A DNA stretch of 64,000 nt from Sunxiuqinia rutila (GCF_050589705.1 NZ_JBNGOT010000003.1:310001-374000), one strand, 5' to 3'. Positions 17,135 to 26,042 are shown, numbered from the stretch's first letter. Notes: generated from the sequence alone by a model not told the origin. Translations and numbers: made by a program.

Positions 17135-17974
17135 TTATTGATTTTGTATCTCCAGTTCTCCCCGGACATATTCTCCTAAAATAGACAAACTGGAGACATT
17201 TTTCAAAATTAAATGAATCGCATGTTCATAATTCCCGGTCGAATCCCACTCCACATCAACATGGATGGTATATTCATTGGGTTTACCAAGAATGGGGACC
17301 GAAAGGATTCGGTTCAGGTTGATTTCGTTCTCAGCGAAAATATTCAACACCTTGGCCAATGCACCGTAGTAGTGACCTACTTCGAAGCAAATTGAGGCTT
17401 TGTTGTTGTCCTCCGATTGGTTGGCATGTTTGGATAAAATCCAAAAACGCGTGTAATTTTTCTTATTGCTTTCAATGCCTTTATCAATCACATTTAAACC
17501 ATAAATCTCAGCCGTACGCAAGTTTCCGATTGCAGCAGCGTCAGTCAGGTTCTTCTCCACCAATAATTTTCCGGAAGCAGCCGTATCCTGATTTTCGATG
17601 ATTTGGGCATTAGGAAAATACTTTTCGATGTATTCCGTGCATTGACGAATCGCGATGGGATGCGAATAAATGGTTTTTACATCCTCCGGACTAGCCCCGG
17701 GAAGCATCATCAGATTCATTTGAATGTGGACATAAATTTCCCCAATAATGCGCAGGTGATAATCGCGAATGAGCGAGTAATTTTGAATAATGCTCCCGGC
17801 AATGGAGTTTTCAATAGCCATCACCGCAATATTTACCTGGTCTGAATCGATCTGCTCGCACACGCCCTGAAAGGATTTGCACTCCACCACTTCAATCTCT
17901 TCATCACCAAAATAATTCCGTGCAGCATCTTCGTGAAAGGAACCGGCGATTCCCTGTATAGCAATTTTCTTCAT
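17135..17974 (-). CDS. pheA: Prephenate dehydratase
   Basis: Converts prephenate to phenylpyruvate, the last committed step to phenylalanine. It is a monofunctional form of 279 residues without a chorismate mutase domain. Seen: GIAGSFHEDAARNYF at the start, VMAIENSIAGSIIQNYSL, the TRFWIL catalytic motif (175-180), and a C-terminal ACT domain (about 195-275). In the ACT domain GALA (204-207) is present, but the usual Phe-binding ESRP motif is replaced by LSVP (224-227). This may change or remove feedback by phenylalanine. It is co-transcribed with flavodoxin. Confidence 0.93.
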   Translation of the reverse strand: MKKIAIQGIAGSFHEDAARNYFGDEEIEVVECKSFQGVCEQIDSDQVNIAVMAIENSIAGSIIQNYSLIRDYHLRIIGEIYVHIQMNLMMLPGASPEDVKTIYSHPIAIRQCTEYIEKYFPNAQIIENQDTAASGKLLVEKNLTDAAAIGNLRTAEIYGLNVIDKGIESNKKNYTRFWILSKHANQSEDNNKASICFEVGHYYGALAKVLNIFAENEINLNRILSVPILGKPNEYTIHVDVEWDSTGNYEHAIHLILKNVSSLSILGEYVRGELEIQNQ

Positions 17975-18155
17975 ACCTTTTTATTATCGATTATAAAATT
18001 CCGAAGGACTAAGTCCGGGACAATTTACGTAAAAACGTTTTTATAACCCTTGGGAACAAACACCGGTCCACTAAAATTAACAAAAAAATGAATATCCAAT
18101 TCCTTTAACAACACCTGTACACTTGGGCAAGGCCGGCATTTAAGTGCCAATTGTG

Positions 18156-18299
18156 TTACTCCTGAACCTGCTCGGTTGGCTGAGTGCCTAAGCCCTCTTT
18201 TAATCGCTTCGAAAAGTTTTTCCAGTTAAAAGCAATCGCCAACAATAAGATCAGGATAAAGCTGATCAGGAATTTTTCATTGGTGCTGAGTTTCCGCAT
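18156..18299 (-). CDS. Small single-pass membrane protein
   Basis: A 47-residue frame from an ATG 13 bases after the ACT-protein stop. It has a charged start (MRKLSTNEK), one membrane segment (FLISFILILLLAIAF) and a basic then acidic tail (NWKNFSKRLKEG...). I do not recognise a family. Its tight placement at the end of the PaaK-ACT run and its clean topology support it as a gene. Length alone would not. Confidence 0.55.
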   Translation of the reverse strand: MRKLSTNEKFLISFILILLLAIAFNWKNFSKRLKEGLGTQPTEQVQE

Positions 18300-18312
18300 G
18301 ACCGTTTGTTCT

Positions 18313-18741
18313 TTAGAGTTTATACAGATCACTGGCGCGAACCAGTTCCATCTGATGATCTTGTAGCACTTTAATGCATTTCTCAATGTCAGCCGGTTTC
18401 AAAACAATATTGGCCGACTGCTTATCCATTGAGAACGCGTAAAGGTACTCAATAAAGACTTCTTCGGACGATAAAATGTTCAGGGCTTTGGCTAAAGCGC
18501 CCGGCACATTCGGACTGCTCAGGCATACCACCTCGGTTAGTTTAACCGAAAAGCTGGCTGCTTTCAGCACCTGGTATGCCTTATCCGGGTCAGACACAAT
18601 CATTCGAAGAATGCCAAACTCGGAAGTGTCGGCCACACTAAAAGCTGACATGTTAATGCCGGCATCGCCCAGCAACTGAGAAACCTCATTCAGGCGTCCG
18701 CCTTTGTTTTCAAGAAAAACCGCTAGTTGTTTAATAATCAT
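18313..18741 (-). CDS. ACT-domain amino-acid-binding protein (copy 1)
   Basis: A 142-residue protein made of two ACT domains (about 3-66 and 70-140) and nothing else. The N-terminal one starts IIKQLAVFLENKGGRLNEVS and ILRMIVSDPDKAYQVL follows. The second starts SSPNVPGALAKALNILSSE. Such stand-alone ACT proteins usually bind an amino acid and modulate a partner. It starts 9 bases after a phenylacetate-CoA ligase gene. The same PaaK-ACT pairing recurs 3 kb away, so it is probably the ligase's sensor or regulator. Confidence 0.88.
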   Translation of the reverse strand: MIIKQLAVFLENKGGRLNEVSQLLGDAGINMSAFSVADTSEFGILRMIVSDPDKAYQVLKAASFSVKLTEVVCLSSPNVPGALAKALNILSSEEVFIEYLYAFSMDKQSANIVLKPADIEKCIKVLQDHQMELVRASDLYKL

Positions 18742-18750
18742 ATCAACCTC

Positions 18751-20049
18751 CTATAATTTTCGGTTATCAATTACCCGCTTGGCCTTACCGGCCGTACGTT
18801 CGATTGTTTTGGGTTCAACCAGTTTTACATTGACTGAAATACCCAGTGTGCTTTGAATGTTATGCGTGATTTTTTTGCGCAGCACTTCCAACTGTTTCAC
18901 TTCATCAGAGAAAAACTGTTCCTGAACTTCCACCATCAGTTTCAGGCTATCTAAATTACCTTCCCGCTCCACAATAAGCAAATAATGAGGCTCGGTTTCA
19001 CTCATTTCCAGCAGCACACTTTCAATTTGCGATGGGAAAACATTTACCCCGCGAATGATCAGCATGTCATCACTTCTCCCCTTGCATTTTTCCATGCGCA
19101 CCAGCGTTCTTCCACACGAGCATTTTTCGTAGTTCAAGCGCGTCAGATCGCGGGTACGGTAGCGGATAATCGGAATACCTTCTTTTGTTACCGTTGTAAA
19201 CACCAGTTCGCCGATTTCCCCAGCAGGTAGCGGCTCCAATGTTTCCGGGTGAATTATTTCAGGAATAAAATGATCTTCGTTGACGTGCATGCCACATTGG
19301 TCTTCGCATTCGCAGGAAACACCTGGCCCAATCACTTCGCTCAAGCCATAAATATCGATGGCCTTTAAGCCTAATTTATTTTCAATTTCGCGGCGCATTT
19401 CTTCCGTCCAGGGTTCAGCACCAAAAATGCCTACCCGAAGATTCAGGTCTTCCGTTTTTATTCCGGCATCGGCCATCGCTTCAGCCAGAAAAAGCGCGTA
19501 AGAGGGCGTACAGGCAATTACGCTGGTTCCAAAGTCCTGCATCAGCTGAAGTTGCTTTTGGGTGTTTCCTCCAGAAATTGGAATAACCGAGGCTCCCAGG
19601 TTTTCACACCCATAGTGCAGGCCCAGCCCACCGGTAAACAGTCCGTACCCATAGGCAATCTGCACCATATCGTTGCGATGGACGCCCGCCATGCACAAGG
19701 TCCGGGTAACCACCTCAGCCCAGGTGTTTAAGTCTTTGCGGGTATACCCCACCACGGTTGGTTTGCCGGTTGTTCCGGAAGAAGCATGCACCCGTACAAT
19801 TTCGCTCATTGGCACGGTAAACATGCCAAAGGGATAGTTGTCGCGGAGGTCCTGCTTGGTTGTAAATGGCAGCTTTGACAAATCATCAACCGAGCGGATA
19901 TCATCGGGAACCAGCCCTACTTCCTGCATTTTTTTCCGGTAGCTTGGGATGTTGTGGTAAATCCGCTTGACCGTATCCACCAGACGCTCCGACTGAATCG
20001 CCTTCATCTCCTCGCGACTGGCACATTCTATCCTTTCATTCCAGATCAT
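18751..20049 (-). CDS. paaK: Phenylacetate-CoA ligase-type AMP-forming enzyme (copy 1)
   Basis: A 432-residue adenylate-forming ligase that makes an aryl-CoA thioester from aryl acetate, ATP and CoA. Visible: the P-loop SSGTTGKPT (about 90-98), GIFGAEPWTEEMR, the A5-like DIYGLSEVIGPG, the hinge region RYRTRDLTRL, and GRSDDMLIIRGVNVFPSQIE near the C-terminus. A Cys cluster (CECEDQCG, then CSCGRT) fits the zinc-like site of this family. It follows the symporter by 13 bases. The precise aryl acid (phenylacetate, hydroxyphenylacetate or indoleacetate) is not known. Confidence 0.9.
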   Translation of the reverse strand: MIWNERIECASREEMKAIQSERLVDTVKRIYHNIPSYRKKMQEVGLVPDDIRSVDDLSKLPFTTKQDLRDNYPFGMFTVPMSEIVRVHASSGTTGKPTVVGYTRKDLNTWAEVVTRTLCMAGVHRNDMVQIAYGYGLFTGGLGLHYGCENLGASVIPISGGNTQKQLQLMQDFGTSVIACTPSYALFLAEAMADAGIKTEDLNLRVGIFGAEPWTEEMRREIENKLGLKAIDIYGLSEVIGPGVSCECEDQCGMHVNEDHFIPEIIHPETLEPLPAGEIGELVFTTVTKEGIPIIRYRTRDLTRLNYEKCSCGRTLVRMEKCKGRSDDMLIIRGVNVFPSQIESVLLEMSETEPHYLLIVEREGNLDSLKLMVEVQEQFFSDEVKQLEVLRKKITHNIQSTLGISVNVKLVEPKTIERTAGKAKRVIDNRKL

Positions 20050-20062
20050 AACTATATCGATT

Positions 20063-21649
20063 TTAACGGATGCCCTTCAGACAGACATCCAAATGTTTTG
20101 GTTCTACTTTTTGTGTCATCATGCTCACCCCAATCATTACCAAGGTGGAAAGTGGCAGAGCAATCATAATCGGATCAATAATCATCCAGGGAAATTGATC
20201 GATCAAAAAATCTTTTCCGAAGATAGCCTGGCAAATTCCCAGTGGTGCCGCTTCGGACTGGTGCACCATAGCCAGCATAAAAGCGCTGCCAAGCAAACCC
20301 GCCAGCATACTCCATTGGGCTCCGGCACGTGTGGCTCCTTTCCAGTACAAACCACCAAAATAAGCCGGCAAAAAGGCAGCAGCACAAATTCCAAAGAAAA
20401 TGGCTGTTCCCCGCGCCACAATTCCAATGGGCAAGTTATAGCCAATCACAATACTAACCAGGATGGCGACTACAATGCCAATGCGGGAAATCAGCATACT
20501 GTTAAGGGTCTTTCCCCGAAACAGGTTTTCAAACAGGTCCCTACCAATGGCTGTTCCCATCGTGTGGAACTGCGAACTTAGCGTGGACATACCGGCTGAC
20601 AGCAAGGCCAACATAAACAGATAAACAAACCACTCGGGCATGGCTGCATTAAGATACTCGGGGATAATCAGGTCAACATTTCCCTGGCCCACTTCAATGG
20701 CCAGTTTCCCGGTTTGCTGAAAAAAGTACAAGTTTGACAAAGCGCCCACGGTATAAATAAAGCCGGTAACCACAAAAATGAATATTCCGCCAATGAGCAC
20801 CGCACGATTCAATTCCCGGTTGCTTTTTACGGTCATAAACCGAACCACCAGCTGCGGCTGAGCCAACACTCCAATGCCAACTCCTAAAATGATGTTGGTC
20901 GTTAATACCCACCACCAGGCCGAGCCCATGCGGGGAAAAGCAGTCCAGCCCTGATGCCCCTTGGCCTGCAGGGTTTCTGGCACCAGGTTAGCCATATTAG
21001 TTAAAGCCTCATGCGCTCCGGACACACCACCCAGCTTAAAGTAGGTCATGGCCAACAGGAAAAACAGGCTCAAAAACATGATTCCTCCCTGAAGCGCATC
21101 AGTATACATCACCCCTTTCAGGCCTCCGGCAATAACGTAGGCGGCAATCACCAGTGAGAAAAAAGTCAGGGCAATACTAAAGTCAATTTCAAAAATACTC
21201 TCGATAAAACGGGCTCCACCAACAAGCACTACCGCTGCGTACAAAGGCATTGCAAGAAATATAATTCCCCCGCTGAACATCTGAATTTTTTTGGATTGAA
21301 AGCGGTTCCCTAAAAACTCCGGAAAAGTATGGGCATCCAGGTTGTGCCCCATCTTGCGTGTCCGCCTTCCGAAGAAAACAAAAGCAATAAAGACGCCGAT
21401 AAAGATGTTCAACACCGTAAGCCAAATCAAACCCATGCCATAAACGCCTGCAACACCTCCAAATCCGATAATTGCAGAGGTTGAAATAAAGGTGGCACCA
21501 TAGGAAATGGCCATCACAAAAGGGTGGATTTCCCGGCCACCCAACAAATAGTCATTGGCTGTTTTGGTATTTTTAAACCCGATGTAGCCCAGGTAGGCAA
21601 TCACCAACAAGTACGTAATGACGACCAATCCAAGAGAAAACGTATTCAT
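20063..21649 (-). CDS. Sodium:solute symporter (SSS family)
   Basis: A 528-residue inner-membrane transporter of the sodium:solute symporter family with about 13 hydrophobic segments. Characteristic parts are DYLLGGREIHPFVMAISYGA (TM2 start), AGGLKGVMYTDALQGGIMF (TM6) and LALLSAGMSTLSSQFHTMGT (TM9). It is preceded by a 59-residue partner and lies between two PaaK-ACT pairs, so the cargo is plausibly an aryl acid or another monocarboxylate. The cargo is inferred from context only. Confidence 0.9.
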   Translation of the reverse strand: MNTFSLGLVVITYLLVIAYLGYIGFKNTKTANDYLLGGREIHPFVMAISYGATFISTSAIIGFGGVAGVYGMGLIWLTVLNIFIGVFIAFVFFGRRTRKMGHNLDAHTFPEFLGNRFQSKKIQMFSGGIIFLAMPLYAAVVLVGGARFIESIFEIDFSIALTFFSLVIAAYVIAGGLKGVMYTDALQGGIMFLSLFFLLAMTYFKLGGVSGAHEALTNMANLVPETLQAKGHQGWTAFPRMGSAWWWVLTTNIILGVGIGVLAQPQLVVRFMTVKSNRELNRAVLIGGIFIFVVTGFIYTVGALSNLYFFQQTGKLAIEVGQGNVDLIIPEYLNAAMPEWFVYLFMLALLSAGMSTLSSQFHTMGTAIGRDLFENLFRGKTLNSMLISRIGIVVAILVSIVIGYNLPIGIVARGTAIFFGICAAAFLPAYFGGLYWKGATRAGAQWSMLAGLLGSAFMLAMVHQSEAAPLGICQAIFGKDFLIDQFPWMIIDPIMIALPLSTLVMIGVSMMTQKVEPKHLDVCLKGIR

Positions 21650-21659
21650 AAATTGTGCT

Positions 21660-21839
21660 TTAAAGTTGTTCTTTCAATTGTTCGTCTTTCAGCTCCCAGG
21701 CCTCATCTTCCCGAATCTCCTGCTCATCCGTCTCACGACCGTTGTTCCAGTTTTTGGCGCCATACCACACGCACAGCAGCAAGCTCAAAACGGCCAGCAG
21801 ATAACCCAGATAGATTGAAGGATCGTTAATTCCCCACAT
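21660..21839 (-). CDS. Symporter small accessory protein
   Basis: A 59-residue frame ending 10 bases before the symporter ATG. It begins MWGINDPSIYLGYLLAVLSL, a single membrane helix (about 9-26), followed by WYGAKNWNNG and a highly charged tail (DEQEIREDEAWELK). This matches the small one-helix proteins encoded directly before SSS symporters in many bacteria. It is short enough to be missed by automatic calling. A role as an assembly or stability partner is inferred from this pairing. Confidence 0.8.
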   Translation of the reverse strand: MWGINDPSIYLGYLLAVLSLLLCVWYGAKNWNNGRETDEQEIREDEAWELKDEQLKEQL

Positions 21840-21859
21840 AAGTTTATTCGTTTAGTTGT

Positions 21860-22291
21860 TTAGTTTCCATACACCACTTCATCACCAAGCGGCAAAAGGT
21901 CGTTTTGAGCAACCAGCTCCAAGGCAGCCTCATAATCCTCTACATCCACTATGAGCAAAGCTTTTTTACCATCTTCCAGAACCCGACCATAGGCATTCAG
22001 AAAGTTCAGTCCGGCCTTGGCCAGCTGCAGCAGAATTTCATCCAATCCTCCTGGATGGTCATCCATGCCAAACACCAGCACCTGGCGCAAAGCGGCCGAA
22101 AGGCCATTCTCCTGAAGCGCCTCTTTGGCCCGTTCAGGCTGATCAACCAACAGGTTTAAAATCCCCCAGCCGCTTGCAGTATGCGTAAGCGTCATGGAAC
22201 GAATGTTGATTTTATTCGCTCTTAAAACACGGGTTACCCGTTCAAAGTGTCCGGTTTTGTTTTCTAAAAAAATAGAGACCTGATACGCCAT
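21860..22291 (-). CDS. ACT-domain amino-acid-binding protein (copy 2)
   Basis: A 143-residue double ACT protein, paralogous to the one at 18.3 kb (VSIFLENKTGHFERVTRVLR and GWGILNLLVDQPERAKEAL in the first domain, DDHPGGLDEILLQLAKAGLN in the second). It starts 5 bases after the second phenylacetate-CoA ligase gene. The sequences differ clearly, so this is an old duplication, perhaps with a different ligand. Its stop is 20 bases before the symporter's small partner. Confidence 0.88.
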   Translation of the reverse strand: MAYQVSIFLENKTGHFERVTRVLRANKINIRSMTLTHTASGWGILNLLVDQPERAKEALQENGLSAALRQVLVFGMDDHPGGLDEILLQLAKAGLNFLNAYGRVLEDGKKALLIVDVEDYEAALELVAQNDLLPLGDEVVYGN

Positions 22292-22296
22292 AATTT

Positions 22297-23610
22297 CTAA
22301 ATTTTTACGGTATCTAAAACTCGATTATCTCTTACCCGAACTGCTTTTCCTTCTGACTTGGGAAGCGAACCGGGTTCAACTAATTTTACGATCGGTTTGG
22401 CTAATACTTCATCCCGAATCTGCTGCGTAATCATTCGGCTCAGCCGATCCAAACGGGTAACATCGCCATTAAACCAGTCCTTCCGGACTTCCACCTCAAC
22501 GATCATTTCATCCACCCCATTGACATTCTCAAGGGTAATGAGGTAATCGGAACCGACCTCCGGAATTTTCAGCAACACGCCTTCAACTTGCATGGGGAAT
22601 ACATTGCAGCCTTTAATGATGAACATGTCGTCGCTACGTCCTGCAATCCGGTCGATGCGGGCATGAGTCCGTCCGCAGGCACAAGGTCCCGGAATAATTC
22701 GCGTTAGATCACGCGTACGGTAACGAACAAGCGGCATTGCTTCGCGGTCAAGGGTAGTCATTACCAGCTCACCAATTTCACCATCAGGCACCGGTTCCAG
22801 AGTCTCCGGATCGAGAATTTCGACCAGGTAAGCATCTTCCCAAATGTGCAGCCCGGCTTGATGCGTGCATTCAAAAGCCACCCCGGGACCATTCATTTCC
22901 GAAAGCCCGAAGGAATTGAAGGCTTTCACACCAAACAGTTCTTCAATGCGCTGCCGTTGTTCTTCGGTATGTGGCTCGGCACCAATCACGAACAAGCGTA
23001 AATCGGTGTCTCTTCGCGGATCCAGACCTTCAGCCTGAAACACCTCATACAAACGCCCCAAATAACTCGGAATAGCATGAACCGCCGTGGTGCCATAATC
23101 CTGCATCAACTTAATCTGACGCAGGCTGTTGCCGGCCCCGGCCGGAATGCTTAAGCATCCCAATCGCTCAATACCATATTGAAAGCCCAGTCCGCCGGTA
23201 AACAAACCGTAGCCACAGATATTCTGAAAAACATCGGTGTCGCGAATACCAGCGCAAAACAGGGAACGAGCCATCAAGTTAGACCAGCTGCTAATGTCGT
23301 GCCGGTTATGAAAAATAACGGTGGGATTACCTGTTGTTCCGCTCGAGCTGTGCAAGCGAATAATCTCTTGTTTCGGCCGGCTTAAAAAGCCATACGGAAA
23401 ATGATTACGCAAATCCTGTTTGGTGGTAAACGGCAATTGACGAATGTCGTCAATATGTTTCAGCTTATCGGCAGCAATTCCCTTTTGCTGATACAATTCT
23501 TTGTAAAACGGTGCATTTCCGGCATTCCGGATCGTGTTCTTCAGCCGTTCAAGCTGCAGTTTTTCCAGCTTGGCTCGCTCTAAGGTCTCAAATTCTTTTT
23601 CCCAATACAT
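22297..23610 (-). CDS. paaK: Phenylacetate-CoA ligase-type AMP-forming enzyme (copy 2)
   Basis: A 437-residue paralogue of the ligase at 18.8 kb. The P-loop SSGTTGNPT is at about 89-97, followed by FVIGAEPHTEEQRQRIEELF, SFGLSEMNGPG, RYRTRDLTRI and GRSDDMFIIKGCNVFPMQVE. Cys residues (CTHQ, then CACGRT) keep the family's metal-like cluster. It follows the porin gene by 19 bases. Two diverged ligases in one operon suggest two aryl acids or two regulatory states, which is inference. Confidence 0.9.
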   Translation of the reverse strand: MYWEKEFETLERAKLEKLQLERLKNTIRNAGNAPFYKELYQQKGIAADKLKHIDDIRQLPFTTKQDLRNHFPYGFLSRPKQEIIRLHSSSGTTGNPTVIFHNRHDISSWSNLMARSLFCAGIRDTDVFQNICGYGLFTGGLGFQYGIERLGCLSIPAGAGNSLRQIKLMQDYGTTAVHAIPSYLGRLYEVFQAEGLDPRRDTDLRLFVIGAEPHTEEQRQRIEELFGVKAFNSFGLSEMNGPGVAFECTHQAGLHIWEDAYLVEILDPETLEPVPDGEIGELVMTTLDREAMPLVRYRTRDLTRIIPGPCACGRTHARIDRIAGRSDDMFIIKGCNVFPMQVEGVLLKIPEVGSDYLITLENVNGVDEMIVEVEVRKDWFNGDVTRLDRLSRMITQQIRDEVLAKPIVKLVEPGSLPKSEGKAVRVRDNRVLDTVKI

Positions 23611-23629
23611 TGGTGTGCTTTTTATATCG

Positions 23630-24901
23630 TTAAAAGACGTAGGTCATCATCACAATAAAGCGGTGGTTGGTGGTCAGGTGCTTATCAGCATACAAACCAT
23701 CCGAAAAGTCAAAATCGCCAACTCCATAATTTGCGTTGGTCATTTCGTACTCCGCAACGACTCGCAGTTTTGATACATTCAGTGCGACATGAGGAGCTAC
23801 ACGCGCCAGGTCCTGCACATTGGTCAGGGTACCAGCTACCACGCCTTTTCCCGATCCATCGTCATACAAAGCGGCATCCGTTCCCAGGTTTTGACCATAT
23901 CCCAAAGTCATTCCAAGCTGCCATTTCTTCCCATAAACCATATTGAGCAAGGTCGTGTAGTTGGAGTAATTGGTATAGGTTTCCGCTCCTGTTGCCAAGT
24001 CGCGTGTAGCCACACCATAGCCTCCAAGCATGGTCAGGTGCGTCATATTTTGACCATAGTAGCCTTTGGCTGTAATGTGAAAACGGGAGCTTTGGTGTTT
24101 CAGGTAAGCCATAAAACCACTGCTGGTTAAAAACTCATTGGCCTTAAATGTTCCATCCGTTCCGGTTATTGTCATCCGCGGTTTAATGCGTTTAATCTGA
24201 GCTCCAGCTCCTAAGGTGAGTCCGTTGTAATTGTACTCGGCCGACCAAACCAGTTCGGGCATTACCCCATTGCGCTGCGCTTGAGTTGGCGTGCTGTAGT
24301 TACCGGCTTCAAAGCATTTCGAAGTGTATTGATTTTCATATACCGCAGCGCCTGACACAGTCCAGTAGCCTGCTTTCACATCGTAGCGAATTTGAGGAGA
24401 ACGGTTAAACGCCTGGAAAGGCGAACCGGTATTCAGGCTGGCGACCGTTGGGTAAGCACCTCCGCCCCAGAAAGGGTGCCAGCTTTGACCAACCATTAAG
24501 CGTGATTTCGTCCAGTCGAAAACCACATTGGCATGACGAATACGAAACAGGGTCGGTTCTGTTTTTATAATTCCTCCAAAATCAAACTCAATGGTTCCGC
24601 TGGTTTTGGCACCAAAAATTTCAGGTCCGTTTACTTTCACCCCCAAGCGCGAAGCCAAGGCCGACAAGTTTGAGCTGGCTTGCTCGTTAATATCTTCTCC
24701 ATTGGCATCCTGACCAACATAAAGCGGAACCAGGTAAAACACCTCGTGGGCAGCATCCAGCCCTTTGTATGAATCAACAAAAATCTCATTCCGAACAAAC
24801 CCGTACCAATTCAATGTCAGGTCTTTTTCCTTTTTCTCTTGTGCATTCCCAAACAAAATCATTCCCATCAGGCCAAGCACGCCCAGCAATTTCTTCATCA
24901 T
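23630..24901 (-). CDS. Outer-membrane beta-barrel porin (DcaP-like)
   Basis: An outer-membrane protein of 423 residues from the chosen ATG. A longer frame exists but places 25 unrelated residues before the signal peptide MMKKLLGVLGLMGMILFGNA. The mature part is rich in alternating aromatic strands: TLNWYGFVRNEIFVDSYKG, ARHANV-type turns, MVGQSWHPFWGG, and the ending RFIVMMTYVF with terminal Phe. No plug or STN domain is present, so it is a diffusion channel, not a TonB receptor. As first gene of the PaaK-symporter run it would admit the aryl acid to the periplasm. Confidence 0.8.
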   Translation of the reverse strand: MMKKLLGVLGLMGMILFGNAQEKKEKDLTLNWYGFVRNEIFVDSYKGLDAAHEVFYLVPLYVGQDANGEDINEQASSNLSALASRLGVKVNGPEIFGAKTSGTIEFDFGGIIKTEPTLFRIRHANVVFDWTKSRLMVGQSWHPFWGGGAYPTVASLNTGSPFQAFNRSPQIRYDVKAGYWTVSGAAVYENQYTSKCFEAGNYSTPTQAQRNGVMPELVWSAEYNYNGLTLGAGAQIKRIKPRMTITGTDGTFKANEFLTSSGFMAYLKHQSSRFHITAKGYYGQNMTHLTMLGGYGVATRDLATGAETYTNYSNYTTLLNMVYGKKWQLGMTLGYGQNLGTDAALYDDGSGKGVVAGTLTNVQDLARVAPHVALNVSKLRVVAEYEMTNANYGVGDFDFSDGLYADKHLTTNHRFIVMMTYVF

Positions 24902-25328
24902 CTTCAAATTAAAAGCAGTATGTATTTTTGGTTTTTTCAGACCAAATGGCGGGAAACTGACTTCTGCAAAATGCAAAACAGTTCGATCGAAAAGACATTT
25001 TGAGCGTTAGTTAGCGTCATTTTGGTTGATTGGGAATCAAAAATAAGAGAAAACCCAGTCCAATCAATGCCACCCAAAAGGCAATTCATTAAATACGAAC
25101 CCTTTAAATTACAATCCAACAACCAAACAGGCCGATAAACAAGCAATTGTAAATTTCAACCTGCAAATTCTACCAATCTGAAGTTTTGGTAATTTATAAT
25201 CGTTTTGAATAATAAATCCCTGTAAACCGACTGAAAAGCATTTCTCCACTCGCCGGAGAACCGAGCTGTTGAAGGTTGAAGCAGGATGATTGTTTCTGGT
25301 CACTACTAACCTTGAGAACCATAGGGCT
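24902..25328. other. Upstream region of the porin operon
   Basis: About 430 AT-rich bases. Besides a possible promoter next to the porin I see no supported gene. Short frames here have no recognisable features. Confidence 0.4.
25038..25067 (-). promoter_or_regulatory. Possible promoter of the porin-PaaK-symporter operon
   Basis: On the minus strand TATTTTTG (25038-25045) matches TAnnTTTG. ATTG/TTG elements (25061-25067) lie 15-19 bases upstream, close to the usual spacing. The leader to the porin ATG would be about 130 bases. Confidence 0.4.
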
Positions 25329-25580
25329 CTATGTTTTCTTGAAGTAGTAAATGAGGAGAAAGAACACTTTTAAATATTTCATCGCCTTAGTAATGTGATA
25401 CTCTATCATTTTAACCAAAATATTTAAATCCCGGGCAATGTCTTCTGCGGCATCTCTCGATTTTAAAAGATCGTATAAAAAGCAATACAATCGGGGGCTG
25501 CATTTAATACATAGCCCTATAAAACTCAAACACTTTCCTTCATTCAAACCTTTGATAAGTAGTATTTCAGAATCAATCAT
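25329..25580 (-). pseudogene. ECF sigma factor remnant with the centre deleted
   Basis: An 83-codon open frame in which region 2 of an ECF sigma factor runs directly into region 4. Residues about 27-48 (SPRLYCFLYDLLKSRDAAED) are the usual region 2 core. Residues about 49-70 (ARDLNILVKMIEYHITKAMK) are the DNA-binding helices of region 4. The roughly 90-100 residues normally between them (the VQEVF-helix, linker and start of region 4) are missing, but the frame is kept. No FecR or SusC follows. It is probably a dead copy. A truncated regulator that still binds DNA is possible but less likely. Confidence 0.65.
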
Positions 25581-25897
25581 CGCAGAAGTGATTTCTTTTT
25601 TATGAAAAAATCACGTTAGATACGAAAATAGTAAAATCACTTTCAAATCCTATGCTGATACTGTAAAATACATAACAGAGCAATGATCTGTATCTACTTT
25701 GTTTATTATTACCGGAGGTTGCAGATTGGCTGCTATTAATGCTTCCTTCAGGAGAATTGACCTACCCCTTTTAACTGGATAAACTACACCCGGAAGTAGA
25801 GGAAGCTGACGAAGAATCGTGTATTTTTGGGCAATGCACACATTATGAAGCTCTATTACGGCTGCCAAATACGGGGATGCTCCAAAACAGTTTGCCC

Positions 25898-25918
25898 ATT
25901 ATGAATAATATTCATAAT
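25898..25918. repeat. 21-bp near-perfect palindrome
   Basis: The arms ATTATGAATA and TATTCATAAT are exact reverse complements around one central base. The size and symmetry suit an operator for a dimeric regulator better than an RNA hairpin, since the loop would be a single base. Confidence 0.6.
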
Positions 25919-25989
25919 TTGTGAATCAGTTAAAAATAACGACACGATTACCCCCGTTTGTCGTTTCAATTTTTAACCCGCTCTGTTCA

Positions 25990-26009
25990 CATACCACGGT
26001 TGTGGTATG
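25990..26009. repeat. Inverted repeat CATACCAC-GGTT-GTGGTATG
   Basis: An 8-bp perfect stem with a 4-base loop, about 120 bases before the ATG of the small plus-strand gene. No T-run follows, so it is not a terminator. Confidence 0.6.
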
Positions 26010-26042
26010 TACTCCGCCTTTCATAAGACCGGTTGATAAAGA

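Noticed and set aside
18751..23610. Duplicate PaaK-ACT pairs as an assembly or recent duplication error
   Set aside because: The two copies differ at many residues in both genes and have different flanking genes, so the duplication is old.
25650..25868. 72-codon minus-strand frame upstream of the sigma remnant
   Set aside because: No signal, domain or neighbour supports it; it could be chance in AT-rich sequence.
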